DNA from: Paenibacillus sp.
Lineage (GTDB): Bacteria > Bacillota > Bacilli > Paenibacillales > Paenibacillaceae
Length of the DNA: 64,000 bases
NCBI GenBank assembly: GCA_023512345.1
Contig: JAILZT010000005.1
Coordinates: 124,001 to 188,000 of the forward strand
Reading direction: 5' to 3'
This document shows, one piece after another, positions 25,809 through 34,181 of this stretch. The notes beneath the pieces were generated by a model that saw only the letters and a program-made list of their open reading frames with translations, ran no database searches and had not been told where the DNA came from. The translations under genes and the position numbers were made by a program. The first letter of the stretch is position 1, and every line of letters begins with the position of its first letter.

Positions 25809-25850
25809 AGCTGGGTTTCGCCTCCTGTAGTAGAGTATTTGGTGCCCTGT

Positions 25851-26438
25851 CTATGCTCTATGAAGCTCGAGTAAATCCTTATTCTTCACGAAATAATCTA
25901 CACCTGAATAGATAGTAATTAACGCTGCAGCCCAAATTGCAATGTCATCCACCGGAATGTTAACAAATTGGAATGGAAAATTATTCAATAGCAGCAGTGA
26001 TATCGCTACAATCTGTATGATCGTTTTGATTTTGCCCCATTTACTAGCAGCCACAACCTTGCCTTCGAGTAAAGCTACCTGACGAAGTCCGGTAACGGCA
26101 AACTCGCGACTGATAATAACAACAGCTATCCAGGAATCACATCTACCCATTTCAACCAATGAGATCAGCACAGCCGACACCAGCAGCTTATCTGCAAGTG
26201 GATCTAGTAGTTTGCCAAGGTTAGTTACCATATTGTACTTACGGGCAATGTAACCATCGATCCCATCGGTGCTTGCCGCGAGCAGGAAGATAACTGCTGC
26301 AATTAAATGGTTAATTGATAGTTGAAAAGATCCCCAATGGATAGGTTCGGGATAAAAACTGAAATTCCCCAGCAAGAAAAACATCATGATTGGGATAAGA
26401 CATATACGAGCAAGTGTGATGCGATTGGGCAAATTCAC
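25851..26438 (-). CDS. pgsA: CDP-diacylglycerol-glycerol-3-phosphate 3-phosphatidyltransferase
   Basis: Committed step of phosphatidylglycerol synthesis at the membrane. A 195-residue multi-pass protein with the CDP-alcohol phosphotransferase signature D(G)x2AR..G...D...D seen in STDGIDGYIARKYNMVTNLG and KLLDPLADKLL. The start is GTG at 26438 after AAGGAGGAACTTCT. It probably forms an operon with cinA (42-base gap). Confidence 0.96.
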   Translation of the reverse strand: MNLPNRITLARICLIPIMMFFLLGNFSFYPEPIHWGSFQLSINHLIAAVIFLLAASTDGIDGYIARKYNMVTNLGKLLDPLADKLLVSAVLISLVEMGRCDSWIAVVIISREFAVTGLRQVALLEGKVVAASKWGKIKTIIQIVAISLLLLNNFPFQFVNIPVDDIAIWAAALITIYSGVDYFVKNKDLLELHRA

Positions 26439-26472
26439 AGAAGTTCCTCCTTGACAAGATTATTCAGAACAG

Positions 26473-26514
26473 AAAGCACCCCGCTTATGGTTGTGCTGGC
26501 TAAGCACCGCGGGG
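26473..26514 (-). terminator. Terminator downstream of the YajQ-family gene
   Basis: ACCCCGC/GCGGGGT stem followed by GCTTTCTG on the minus strand. Confidence 0.65.
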
Positions 26515-26523
26515 TACGATATC

Positions 26524-27012
26524 TTACTTTAAATTGTTGAACTGTAGATCCAGCGGTAAATTAGCATTCCGCAGGAGTTGGATAATTTGCTGCAGATCAT
26601 CCCTGCTCTTACCAGTAACACGTATTTGGTCGCCCTGTATTTGGCTTTTCACTTTCAGCTTTGAATCCCGAATGAGAATATTGATCTTCTTAGCATTCTC
26701 CTGATCGACCCCCTGTTTCAGGCCTAATCGCTGGCGTACACCTGCTGAAGCCGGTTCAATTTTGCCATAATCCAAATTCTTGAGGGTAATCCCTCTCTTA
26801 ACCATCTTAGTTTGCAGAATATCAATTACTGCATTTAACTTATATTCATCCTCAGAAGCAATAATAAGCGCGTCTTTTTCCAGCTTCAGACTACTTTTAC
26901 TTCCTTTAAAATCAAACCGGTTCTCCAATTCCCTCTCGGTTTGGTGAACCGCATTGGTCAACTCCTGCATATCCATCTTGGATACGATGTCGAATGAACT
27001 TTCCGAACTCAT
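26524..27012 (-). CDS. YajQ-family nucleotide-binding protein
   Basis: A 162-residue protein of two ferredoxin-like domains. The start ATG 27012 (MSSESSFDIVSKMDMQEL) follows AAGGAAGTGGAGTA; 20 extra upstream codons are rejected. Family-typical segments are NRFDFKGSKSSLKLEKD, GITLKNLDYGKIEPASAG and IRVTGKSRDDLQQIIQLL. Homologues bind cyclic di-GMP in Xanthomonas, and the E. coli protein binds nucleotides; the role in Bacillota is unsettled. Confidence 0.93.
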   Translation of the reverse strand: MSSESSFDIVSKMDMQELTNAVHQTERELENRFDFKGSKSSLKLEKDALIIASEDEYKLNAVIDILQTKMVKRGITLKNLDYGKIEPASAGVRQRLGLKQGVDQENAKKINILIRDSKLKVKSQIQGDQIRVTGKSRDDLQQIIQLLRNANLPLDLQFNNLK

Positions 27013-27116
27013 TACTCCACTTCCTTTTCCCACATTTATTCTTTTCCTATTATAAGAGAAACCAGCCCGCAAGTCTAATAATGAAAGATGTGTCCATTAG
27101 TGATATTATAGAGCGC

Positions 27117-27152
27117 AAAAAAACACGCCTCCCGGTGTTCCTTCGGGAGACG
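27117..27152 (-). terminator. Terminator of the 27167 small gene
   Basis: CGTCTCCCG/CGGGAGGCG on the minus strand, followed by GTGTTTTTTTG. Confidence 0.85.
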
Positions 27153-27166
27153 TATATAGCAGCCGC

Positions 27167-27328
27167 TTATCTACTACGGGCTGGATTCCGAAACATATCC
27201 AGAAGCCCGAGAACGATATGCGCTAATCCAAAGCCAAGAATTCCATAGCCCCAGGCATTTGGCATTAAGAAATATCCTAGGAGGCTGACGATTACACCTA
27301 GGCCTGTAACAATCCAACTAACAGTCAT
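27167..27328 (-). CDS. Small two-helix membrane protein (53 aa)
   Basis: ATG at 27328 behind GAGGTG (eight-base spacing) opens 53 codons to TAA at 27167, followed at once by a good terminator. Two hydrophobic stretches (WIVTGLGVIVSLLGYFLM and GYGILGFGLAHIVLGLLDMF) form a helical hairpin, ending FRNPARSR. Ribosome site, membrane pattern and own terminator all support a real gene. The function is unknown; the position next to rodZ suggests, but does not show, an envelope role. Confidence 0.7.
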   Translation of the reverse strand: MTVSWIVTGLGVIVSLLGYFLMPNAWGYGILGFGLAHIVLGLLDMFRNPARSR

Positions 27329-27407
27329 TGGGAATACACCTCACTTTGGCGTAAGAACTGTAACTCATTCTTAGGTTAACCATAAAGTGAAAGTCTATTC
27401 GGATATT

Positions 27408-28352
27408 TTATTCACTAGTAAGGCTACCTTCTGTTGCTGAAGGTTCACCCTCAAGGGTTCCATCCACCAATTGAAGAAGAATCCGTGAAGTTGTCTTTCC
27501 ATCAGTGACAGTCTGTCCATTAACAGTGATTGTTGTTGCAGGAGAGTTACCAGATTTAATATAGATTCCTTCACTTCCTAGTGTAAAAACCTTATTGTCT
27601 CCTTCAGCCGTATTTCCAAAGGAAAGCTTCTCTCCAGTAGAATTCTCACCTTTATAAACTTCAAGCCAGCTTACTCCAGTAGCATTGATAACAACCTCAA
27701 TTGGACTTCCTGGCGGAGCTGATACCTCAAAGATAGTGGTCTTTCCTGATTTACGCCCTTCACTCAAAGTGATCGCTTCAGGGGACGGGCTTGGGCTTGG
27801 AGATGGCTCTGGCGTAGCCTCTACAACCTCTCCATCATTCCCCGTTGTTGGTGAGGCAACAGGCTGCGCTACTCCTCCACCAGGCGCTGGGGAGGACGTC
27901 TGAGCCGTTGCGGGGTCCTGTGACTCATTCGTTACTTTTGTAGGATCAACCGTTTGAGTGCCATCTGTACCTGACTTTATAGCGTACATATAAATGACAA
28001 CAATAATAAGAACCGGAAAAGTCCACATCAGTAATGTGGGAAGCCACTTGGAACTCCGTTCCGTTTCAGGTCTGCGGCTGCGCTTTTGTATTACACTTTC
28101 CATAGTTGGCTCTTTCGGGGCCACTGCTACGTTCCCGTGCTCCTGCATCAATTCATCAGGATTCACACCTACTGCTTCTGCATAGGTCTTAATAAACGCT
28201 CTTACATAAAAATCTCCAGGGAGAACTTTATAGTCCCCCGTCTCAATAGCTTCCAAATATTTCTTGCGGATCTTCGTTACTTCCTGGACATCGTCAAGAC
28301 TCATCCCTTTTTGCAGACGCGCCTCCTTCAAATGCCGGCCCAGTTCCGACAT
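27408..28352 (-). CDS. rodZ: Cell-shape protein RodZ
   Basis: A 314-residue bitopic membrane protein that links MreB to the wall machinery. The N-terminal helix-turn-helix (about 4-70; GRHLKEARLQKGMSLDDVQE, KIRKKYLEAIETGDY) is followed by one membrane helix (WLPTLLMWTFPVLIIVVIYM, about 103-122), a Pro/Ser/Thr-rich linker including EPSPSPSPSPEA, and a C-terminal DUF4115 beta domain. It lies downstream of ymfK, as ymfM does in B. subtilis. Confidence 0.94.
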   Translation of the reverse strand: MSELGRHLKEARLQKGMSLDDVQEVTKIRKKYLEAIETGDYKVLPGDFYVRAFIKTYAEAVGVNPDELMQEHGNVAVAPKEPTMESVIQKRSRRPETERSSKWLPTLLMWTFPVLIIVVIYMYAIKSGTDGTQTVDPTKVTNESQDPATAQTSSPAPGGGVAQPVASPTTGNDGEVVEATPEPSPSPSPSPEAITLSEGRKSGKTTIFEVSAPPGSPIEVVINATGVSWLEVYKGENSTGEKLSFGNTAEGDNKVFTLGSEGIYIKSGNSPATTITVNGQTVTDGKTTSRILLQLVDGTLEGEPSATEGSLTSE

Positions 28353-28377
28353 ACCATCACCTCTTCGTTAGATTGAT

Positions 28378-29145
28378 TTATAGATCATCACTATAGCTCG
28401 TCGTAAAAGTCTCATATAAAATTTCTTCAGTTGGATTGTTTCTAAGCTCAATTATGATATCGAAATCATCAAAGCTATACTCTGATTCCCGTACAAAAAT
28501 ATCAGGATGCTCAATGACCTTCGTACTTGGCATAGCCATAATAGTCTGCAACAGGTTATAGTGCTTCTCATTCGAGCGAATGGTGCTAACAATTCCATCA
28601 ATAATAAAGACATTGTTTGGGTTTAGTTCGTCTTCAGCAAGTTGACTGCGAACCGTTTGTCGAAGGAGCGTGGAGGATACAAAGGTCCAACGCTTCATAG
28701 CACAGACACTACCGGCAATGATGGATTCCGTTTTACCAACACGAGGCATTCCCCTTAAGCCAATAACCTGATTTCCTTCTCTTTTAAACACTTCACCCAA
28801 AAAATCAACAAGCAATCCCAGTTCATCCCTTGTAAATCTAAACGTCTTGCGGTCATCTGAATCCCGATCAATATAACGACCATGGCGGACAGCAAGTTTG
28901 TCTACAAGCCGAGGAGTACGCAGGGCCGTTACTGTAATATTATCAACTTTCTTGAGCATTTCGCCCATAAGCATAATTTTCTCATCGTCATTCGTTTCCA
29001 GTAACATACCTCGTGTCTTACCTTCTACACCGTTAATAGTTATTATATTAACTTCAAGCATACCCAGCATGGAAGCAATATCACCCAACAGGCCTGGCCT
29101 GTTTTTATGTATCTTATATTCCATATACCATTGTTTATATTCCAC
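28378..29145 (-). CDS. ymfK: YmfK family protein (DUF3388)
   Basis: A 255-residue cytosolic protein. The N-terminal 70 residues look like an ACT-type fold (IHKNRPGLLGDIASMLGMLE), and the rest has a P-loop-like GMPRVGKTES (about 129-138) within DUF3388. The biochemical role is unknown. The start is GTG at 29145 behind GAGGTGTACAA. Syntenic with B. subtilis ymfK, between ymfJ and rodZ. Confidence 0.88.
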   Translation of the reverse strand: MEYKQWYMEYKIHKNRPGLLGDIASMLGMLEVNIITINGVEGKTRGMLLETNDDEKIMLMGEMLKKVDNITVTALRTPRLVDKLAVRHGRYIDRDSDDRKTFRFTRDELGLLVDFLGEVFKREGNQVIGLRGMPRVGKTESIIAGSVCAMKRWTFVSSTLLRQTVRSQLAEDELNPNNVFIIDGIVSTIRSNEKHYNLLQTIMAMPSTKVIEHPDIFVRESEYSFDDFDIIIELRNNPTEEILYETFTTSYSDDL

Positions 29146-29289
29146 TTGTACACCTCATAGATTCCTTTTCCCTGCAATAAGCCATTCGTCATAAAAATTA
29201 ATAAATCGACAAAGCACTTTTATTGCATGGGTCATGTTAATGATATATAAAAAAATTTTGAAAGGCAAGGTCATACTGTATAATTGCAG

Positions 29290-29314
29290 AAAAGCTCCCG
29301 AAAGGGAGCTTTTT
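29290..29314 (-). terminator. Terminator of ymfJ
   Basis: AAAAGCTCCC/GGGAGCTTTT, usable on either strand, directly downstream of ymfJ. Confidence 0.85.
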
Positions 29315-29320
29315 CCACAG

Positions 29321-29593
29321 CTATGCGTTGTTCTTCGCCAGTTTAACCATCAGAGTTGCTATTGTATGCTTCTCTGCTTCGTTACCGACATCCCATAGCT
29401 CTTTGATCGCCCGGTTGGAAGAATTTTGCGGATCCACTTTTTTATCAAGGAATTCCCCAATTTCAAAAGCAAGCTTTGAGATCGTCTCATCGCTCATTCC
29501 GATTTTCTCCGCCTGTACGACACGTTCACCCAGAAATTTTTTCCAAGTGTCGAAATTTTTGATAACAGTTGGCCCATTTGATCCTGTTGACAT
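29321..29593 (-). CDS. ymfJ: YmfJ (DUF3243) protein
   Basis: A 90-residue small helical protein; MSTGSNGPTVIKNFDTWKKF begins at ATG 29593 behind AAGGAGGATTTAAG. DUF3243 members are conserved in Bacillales without known function. The long upstream frame to 29632 has no ribosome site. Confidence 0.9.
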   Translation of the reverse strand: MSTGSNGPTVIKNFDTWKKFLGERVVQAEKIGMSDETISKLAFEIGEFLDKKVDPQNSSNRAIKELWDVGNEAEKHTIATLMVKLAKNNA

Positions 29594-29689
29594 CTTAAAT
29601 CCTCCTTCATATTTACTGAGATTTAAAAGCAACAGTTATAATATGTCCCGGGTCCAAGGACGTTATGCTGGAGTATTTCTCCAAAACAA

Positions 29690-30457
29690 CTAAGTAATCC
29701 AACCGCCGTTCGGGCTGATAATCTGGCCAGTTATGTAGCCCGACTCCGGCAATGCCAAAAAATAAACGAGTGAAGATATTTCTGCGGGAGAAGCCAATCG
29801 TCCTGCCGGAATTTCATCCGCCAGCATTCGCAATTCATCCTCCTGCAAGTTAGACACCATAGCCGTATTAACCGCTCCAGGAGCCACAGCATTCACCGTC
29901 ACTCCTGATGGAGCCAATTCTTTGGCCAGTGCCTTGGTGAAGGCATTAACGCCTCCTTTGCTGGCTGAGTAAGCCACCTCACAGGAAGCACCCGAGATTC
30001 CCCACACCGACGACACATTAACAATTCTTCCGTATCGCTGGGATACCATGTTAGGCATGAATATCTGGCTGCATAAAAAGCTCCCTTTCAGGTTCACCGC
30101 CATAATATCGTCCCATTCTTCTTCAGTCAGATCCGCTAACATGCCGTAGTGTGCTTTTCCGGCATTGTTAACTAAGATATCCGGCATCATTCCACTACTC
30201 TCCAGTCTTTCAGCCATTCTCAGGAGTTGGTTTCGATCTCTTATATCAGCCATCACAGTCATGACTTTAGCCCCGAGGGCCATACAACGTCTCGCGACAT
30301 CATTAGCTGCCTCATGCGAAGTCATGTAGTGAATAATCACATTCATTCCAACCGATGCAAACCGCTCAGCAATTGCTCCTCCGATGCCGCCGCTTCCACC
30401 CGTAACAAGCACAGTCATTTCCCCTAGTGGCTTGCTGTTCTCTCCCAAAACAGCCAT
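29690..30457 (-). CDS. ymfI: EF-P 5-aminopentanone reductase YmfI
   Basis: NADPH-dependent short-chain reductase that, in B. subtilis, reduces the 5-aminopentanone group on elongation factor P Lys32. Motifs are TGGSGGIGGAIAERF (about 15-29), NNAG, and the catalytic Ser-Tyr-Lys in VSSVWGISG and YSASKGG. Its ATG overlaps the TAA of ymfH (TAATG), so translation is coupled. The YmfF/H/I grouping supports the EF-P assignment over a generic FabG. Confidence 0.9.
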   Translation of the reverse strand: MAVLGENSKPLGEMTVLVTGGSGGIGGAIAERFASVGMNVIIHYMTSHEAANDVARRCMALGAKVMTVMADIRDRNQLLRMAERLESSGMMPDILVNNAGKAHYGMLADLTEEEWDDIMAVNLKGSFLCSQIFMPNMVSQRYGRIVNVSSVWGISGASCEVAYSASKGGVNAFTKALAKELAPSGVTVNAVAPGAVNTAMVSNLQEDELRMLADEIPAGRLASPAEISSLVYFLALPESGYITGQIISPNGGWIT

Positions 30458-31737
30458 TAAGGACTCACCACTAAAGATACTGCCAGATGTTCCCAGTTCA
30501 CATGACTACGAAGACGAGCATTGACCTCATCTAAGGTGAGGGACTCATAAATCGGAAGAACCTCAAATAGATTGCCGCCGCGGAACTGATAACGTGTGAA
30601 TTCATGAGCAATGCTCTCCGGCGAGTTCAACATACGCAAATATCCGCCGATTTTCTTTTTCCGAGCCCGTTCAAAGTCACCTTCTGCAAAACCTGACTCG
30701 AGAATGGTATTAACCTCATCCTGGATACGTTTCAGTAACAGATCCGGATCTTTGGTATCCCCACCAATGGCTGAAAAAGCATATTCTGGAGCGCTGTTGA
30801 ATTCATGACCAAAGCTGTCTGAAATCAGGCCCTCATCATAAAGCTTTTGATAAAGTGAGGTGCTGCTTCCAAATAAGAGATCCAGCATTAACTTCGTTGT
30901 AAGGTCCCGGCGAATGGCACCCTCACCTGTAAGGCCATCGACCTTTTCCTTAAAGCCGAATAGACATTTAGGCATAGATACAGCCAGCTTGCACTCACGG
31001 ATTTTTTGATCCACGTCTTCGGGCTCATTTTCAAAAAAACGTTCAATCTCACCCTGTTTGCCGTAGGACTTCGCACTTTGGTTGCTGCGGATAAGCGAGA
31101 TGACTTTCTCTGGCTCTACTCCGCCGACTACGAAAAGAAGCATATTGCTCGGATGATAAAAAGCGTTGTAGCAGGAATACAAAGTTTCTTTTGTGATCGT
31201 GCCTATGGATTCAATGGTGCCGGCAATGTCAATGTGAACAGGATGCTTAGAGTACATCGCTTCAATCAGGCCAAAATAGACACGCCAGTCTGGATTATCC
31301 GCATACATATTAATTTCTTGGCCGATAATGCCCTTTTCCTTCTCTACATTCTCATCGGTGAAGTAGGGGCGTTGGACAAAATCAACCAGTGTCTCTAGAT
31401 TAGTCTCAATATTCTCTGTCGCAGAGAACAAATAGACAGTCTGGTCAAAGCTCGTAAAAGCATTCGCTGACGCACCGTTGGAAGCAAACGTAGCGAAAAT
31501 ATCACCTTCCGGCTCTTCAAACATTTTATGTTCCAGAAAATGGGCGATTCCATCAGGAACCTTCGTTTCTTCCCCACCAGCCACATGAAAGTGATTATCT
31601 ACAGATCCGTACTTCGTAGCAAAAGTCGCATATGTTTTACGGAAACCCGGCTTAGGCAGCACATACACCCGCAGGCCGTTCTCCATGACTTCGTGATATA
31701 TCGTTTCTTGAAGCCTTTCGTAATAAATCTGTTCCAC
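30457..31737 (-). CDS. ymfH: M16 peptidase-like protein YmfH (EF-P modification-associated)
   Basis: A 426-residue M16 metallopeptidase with the inverted zinc motif HFLEHKMF (HxxEH) and the distal Glu in the ETNLETLVDF/KEKGIIGQEI region. It pairs with YmfF as the catalytic half of a heterodimer. In B. subtilis the ymf genes are needed for the 5-aminopentanol modification of EF-P. The start is GTG at 31737, with GGAGG overlapping the end of ymfF. Confidence 0.92.
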   Translation of the reverse strand: MEQIYYERLQETIYHEVMENGLRVYVLPKPGFRKTYATFATKYGSVDNHFHVAGGEETKVPDGIAHFLEHKMFEEPEGDIFATFASNGASANAFTSFDQTVYLFSATENIETNLETLVDFVQRPYFTDENVEKEKGIIGQEINMYADNPDWRVYFGLIEAMYSKHPVHIDIAGTIESIGTITKETLYSCYNAFYHPSNMLLFVVGGVEPEKVISLIRSNQSAKSYGKQGEIERFFENEPEDVDQKIRECKLAVSMPKCLFGFKEKVDGLTGEGAIRRDLTTKLMLDLLFGSSTSLYQKLYDEGLISDSFGHEFNSAPEYAFSAIGGDTKDPDLLLKRIQDEVNTILESGFAEGDFERARKKKIGGYLRMLNSPESIAHEFTRYQFRGGNLFEVLPIYESLTLDEVNARLRSHVNWEHLAVSLVVSP

Positions 31738-31739
31738 CG

Positions 31740-33083
31740 CTATTCCTCCTTCTGCCCTGTCAGGAAATAAATCGTGTCCAGCTGAAACTGCTCAGCGGCT
31801 GCCTTAACATCCTCCGCACCGGTTCCTTCAACCTGATCCATCAGCTCCTGTGTAGAGCGGTCTTTTCCGGAAAGTTGGCGATTGAAATCAAAGGAAATCA
31901 TCTCAAATGCGGAATCCTGAATTTCGGAGAGCAGATTACGAATCATGGCTTTAGTCTGGCTGAGTTCCAGATCAGTAATACGGCCAGCCTTCATCTCTTC
32001 CAGCTGTTTGGTTATAATATCAACCGCTTTTCCATAGTTCTGCATTTCAATTCCCGATTGTATCGTTCCAATCCCTTTATGCCCGTCATAGCGCGAGGAA
32101 GCATAATACGCAAGGCTTTCCTTCTCACGTACATTGACAAACAACTTGGAATGAGGGTATCCACCCAAAATTCCGTTATACATCAAAGCAGACGCATAAG
32201 TGTCATCTTTGTAAGTGATAGAGGTACGCAATCCCATATTGAGCTTGCCCTGATTAACATCCAACTTCTCTTCTACGGTGCGGACCTCTGATACCGTGAC
32301 AGGAACAAAGCGGGACGCATAGTCCTTAGTTTCAGTTGTATCACGACCGAAATGGCGCTTAACCAGCTTTTCCACTTCCTCCGGAGTAGTATCCCCAACC
32401 ACATACAAGTCCAGAATGGCACCATCCAACCATGAGTTGTAGGATTCATAAAGCTTTTCCGGTGTCAAAAGATCTAAATCTGCCCGCTGGCCTAACGGAT
32501 GCAATCGGTAAGGTTCGTTTTTGCACATCTCTTCGATACAGCGTTCCGCCGCATAACGGATTTTATCGTTAACGATGGATTCCAGCTTTTTGCGGACTGT
32601 TTCACGTTCAGTACCTACATAAGACGAGCGAAAAACTCCATTTTCCAGAACAGGTCGGGTTAAGACTTCACCTAGAAAAGCAAATGATTCCCCCAACAGA
32701 CTTTCCTTGCTTTGAACAAAAGAGTCATTAATTGTATCCATTCGGAATTGTACGATTTGGTGATCCCCACGTTTGTATACATCAAAACCAAATCCGGCTC
32801 CGTAGAGTTCTTCCAACCTTTCGCGAAACTGGGTAGTCTCGGGGTAAGTTGAGGTCCCCCTGCGTAGTACAAAAGGGATAAGCGCCGTTGAGGTAACCGT
32901 CTCCTCTGCAAGCGGAATGCCAGCATAAAGTGAGATGGCGAAGGTTTTGAACGCCTTTGTTGGCAATACGTGAATGCGCATACCTGCGGCGTTTCCATGC
33001 TGAAAACCATTATTATTCAAGTCCAAAACTCCTTTACGGCGTGAATAGGTGCTGTCAATCAATTTTATGAGAGTATTATCCAT
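31740..33083 (-). CDS. ymfF: M16 peptidase-like protein YmfF (non-catalytic partner)
   Basis: A 447-residue M16-fold protein. At the zinc-motif position it reads STALIPFVLRRG, so HxxEH is missing, as expected for the inactive subunit of an M16 heterodimer. The C-terminal half keeps family features (GGYPHSKLFVNVREKESLAY). I take ATG 33083 (MDNTLIKLIDSTYS); the frame continues to 33176 but would overlap sleB and lacks a better ribosome site. The stop is two bases before ymfH. Confidence 0.88.
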   Translation of the reverse strand: MDNTLIKLIDSTYSRRKGVLDLNNNGFQHGNAAGMRIHVLPTKAFKTFAISLYAGIPLAEETVTSTALIPFVLRRGTSTYPETTQFRERLEELYGAGFGFDVYKRGDHQIVQFRMDTINDSFVQSKESLLGESFAFLGEVLTRPVLENGVFRSSYVGTERETVRKKLESIVNDKIRYAAERCIEEMCKNEPYRLHPLGQRADLDLLTPEKLYESYNSWLDGAILDLYVVGDTTPEEVEKLVKRHFGRDTTETKDYASRFVPVTVSEVRTVEEKLDVNQGKLNMGLRTSITYKDDTYASALMYNGILGGYPHSKLFVNVREKESLAYYASSRYDGHKGIGTIQSGIEMQNYGKAVDIITKQLEEMKAGRITDLELSQTKAMIRNLLSEIQDSAFEMISFDFNRQLSGKDRSTQELMDQVEGTGAEDVKAAAEQFQLDTIYFLTGQKEE

Positions 33084-33150
33084 TCTAAACCATTCCAAAG
33101 TAAGGAAGCAACCGGAAGTACAATTCCGATTGCTCCAATAAGGATGTATA

Positions 33151-34008
33151 CTACATACAAAAAATATGCTCTCCAATGGTTTTTACTTGCGGCCGACTCC
33201 AAATCCATTTAGATGTAGCCGTCACGGGATTAAAGTAATAGATGCATCCTCCTGATGGATCCCAGCCGCTTAATGCCTGCTGAACCGCCTTACGCGCCTG
33301 TTCGTTGGGCTCTAGATATATTTGTCCATCCGCAACAGCTGTGAAAGCTCCAGGCTGAAAAATAACCCCTGAAGGTGTTTTAGGAAAGTTAGGTGATTTT
33401 ACCCGATTCAGGATTACAGCAGCAACCGCTACTTGTCCTTCAAAAGGCTCCCCTCTAGCCTCGCCATACACGGCATTAGCCATGATTTTTAAATCATTTT
33501 CTGATAACCCCATCGCATTACCTGATGATAACTTAGCTGTACTCTTTGTTTTTCCGGTATTGGTTTTCTTGCCTTCGCCACTTGCGGCGGTTTTATTATT
33601 TGAAGGTTCGGTAGGTCTCCAGTTCTTAGTTGCGTTATACAACTTGAGTTTTGTTTTAGCTCCAACAACCCCGTCCGCCTTCATCCCGAACTTCCATTGA
33701 AACCATTTTACGGATTTCAGAGTTTTCGGACCATACTGACTGTCTATTTTTCCGTTATAAAACCCTAAATGCTTCAATCTTCCCTGAAGCTCATATACAT
33801 CCTGGCCAAACGCCCCATATTTAACCAGAGTCGTACTAAAAGCTGGCAGCGCATCTTCTAATGAGACATGTTGTGACGCATTGGATCCAGACACGGTTTG
33901 TTTCTTATCCTTAACTTCGTCCTGTCCCCCATACAGTTGAACTGCCAGTGGTCCTACAGTCAGTGCAAGGGTCAATACGGCAAGTATCCACATCTTTTGC
34001 TTTTTCAT
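33151..34008 (-). CDS. sleB: Spore cortex-lytic enzyme SleB
   Basis: Lytic transglycosylase that degrades spore cortex peptidoglycan during germination. An N-terminal export signal (MKKQKMWILAVLTLALTVG) is followed by a peptidoglycan-binding domain (about 60-125; DVYELQGRLKHLGFYNGKID), a Thr/Ser/Lys linker and the hydrolase domain (about 170-285) with catalytic Glu in VYGEARGE and GWDPSGGCIYYFNP. It sits between ftsK and ymfF; a ypeB partner is not adjacent. Probably made in the forespore under sigma-G, by analogy. Confidence 0.93.
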   Translation of the reverse strand: MKKQKMWILAVLTLALTVGPLAVQLYGGQDEVKDKKQTVSGSNASQHVSLEDALPAFSTTLVKYGAFGQDVYELQGRLKHLGFYNGKIDSQYGPKTLKSVKWFQWKFGMKADGVVGAKTKLKLYNATKNWRPTEPSNNKTAASGEGKKTNTGKTKSTAKLSSGNAMGLSENDLKIMANAVYGEARGEPFEGQVAVAAVILNRVKSPNFPKTPSGVIFQPGAFTAVADGQIYLEPNEQARKAVQQALSGWDPSGGCIYYFNPVTATSKWIWSRPQVKTIGEHIFCM

Positions 34009-34120
34009 AGGGTTCGCTCTACCTTTCTCTTGTAGGTTCTGTATGGATAGCTAAAGTTATTATGACGACTGATAACACATCCTATACACTCCATTGTCCA
34101 GAAAGAAGAGTTCACAAAAA

Positions 34121-34168
34121 GAAGAGGGATCCCAGAGCCATTAATAAGGCTTGGGAATCCCTCTTCTC
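34121..34168 (-). terminator. Terminator of ftsK
   Basis: A near-perfect 19-base stem AGAAGAGGGAT..GGCT with its complement, then CTTTTTG on the minus strand. Confidence 0.9.
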
Positions 34169-34181
34169 GCTAACCATTAAA

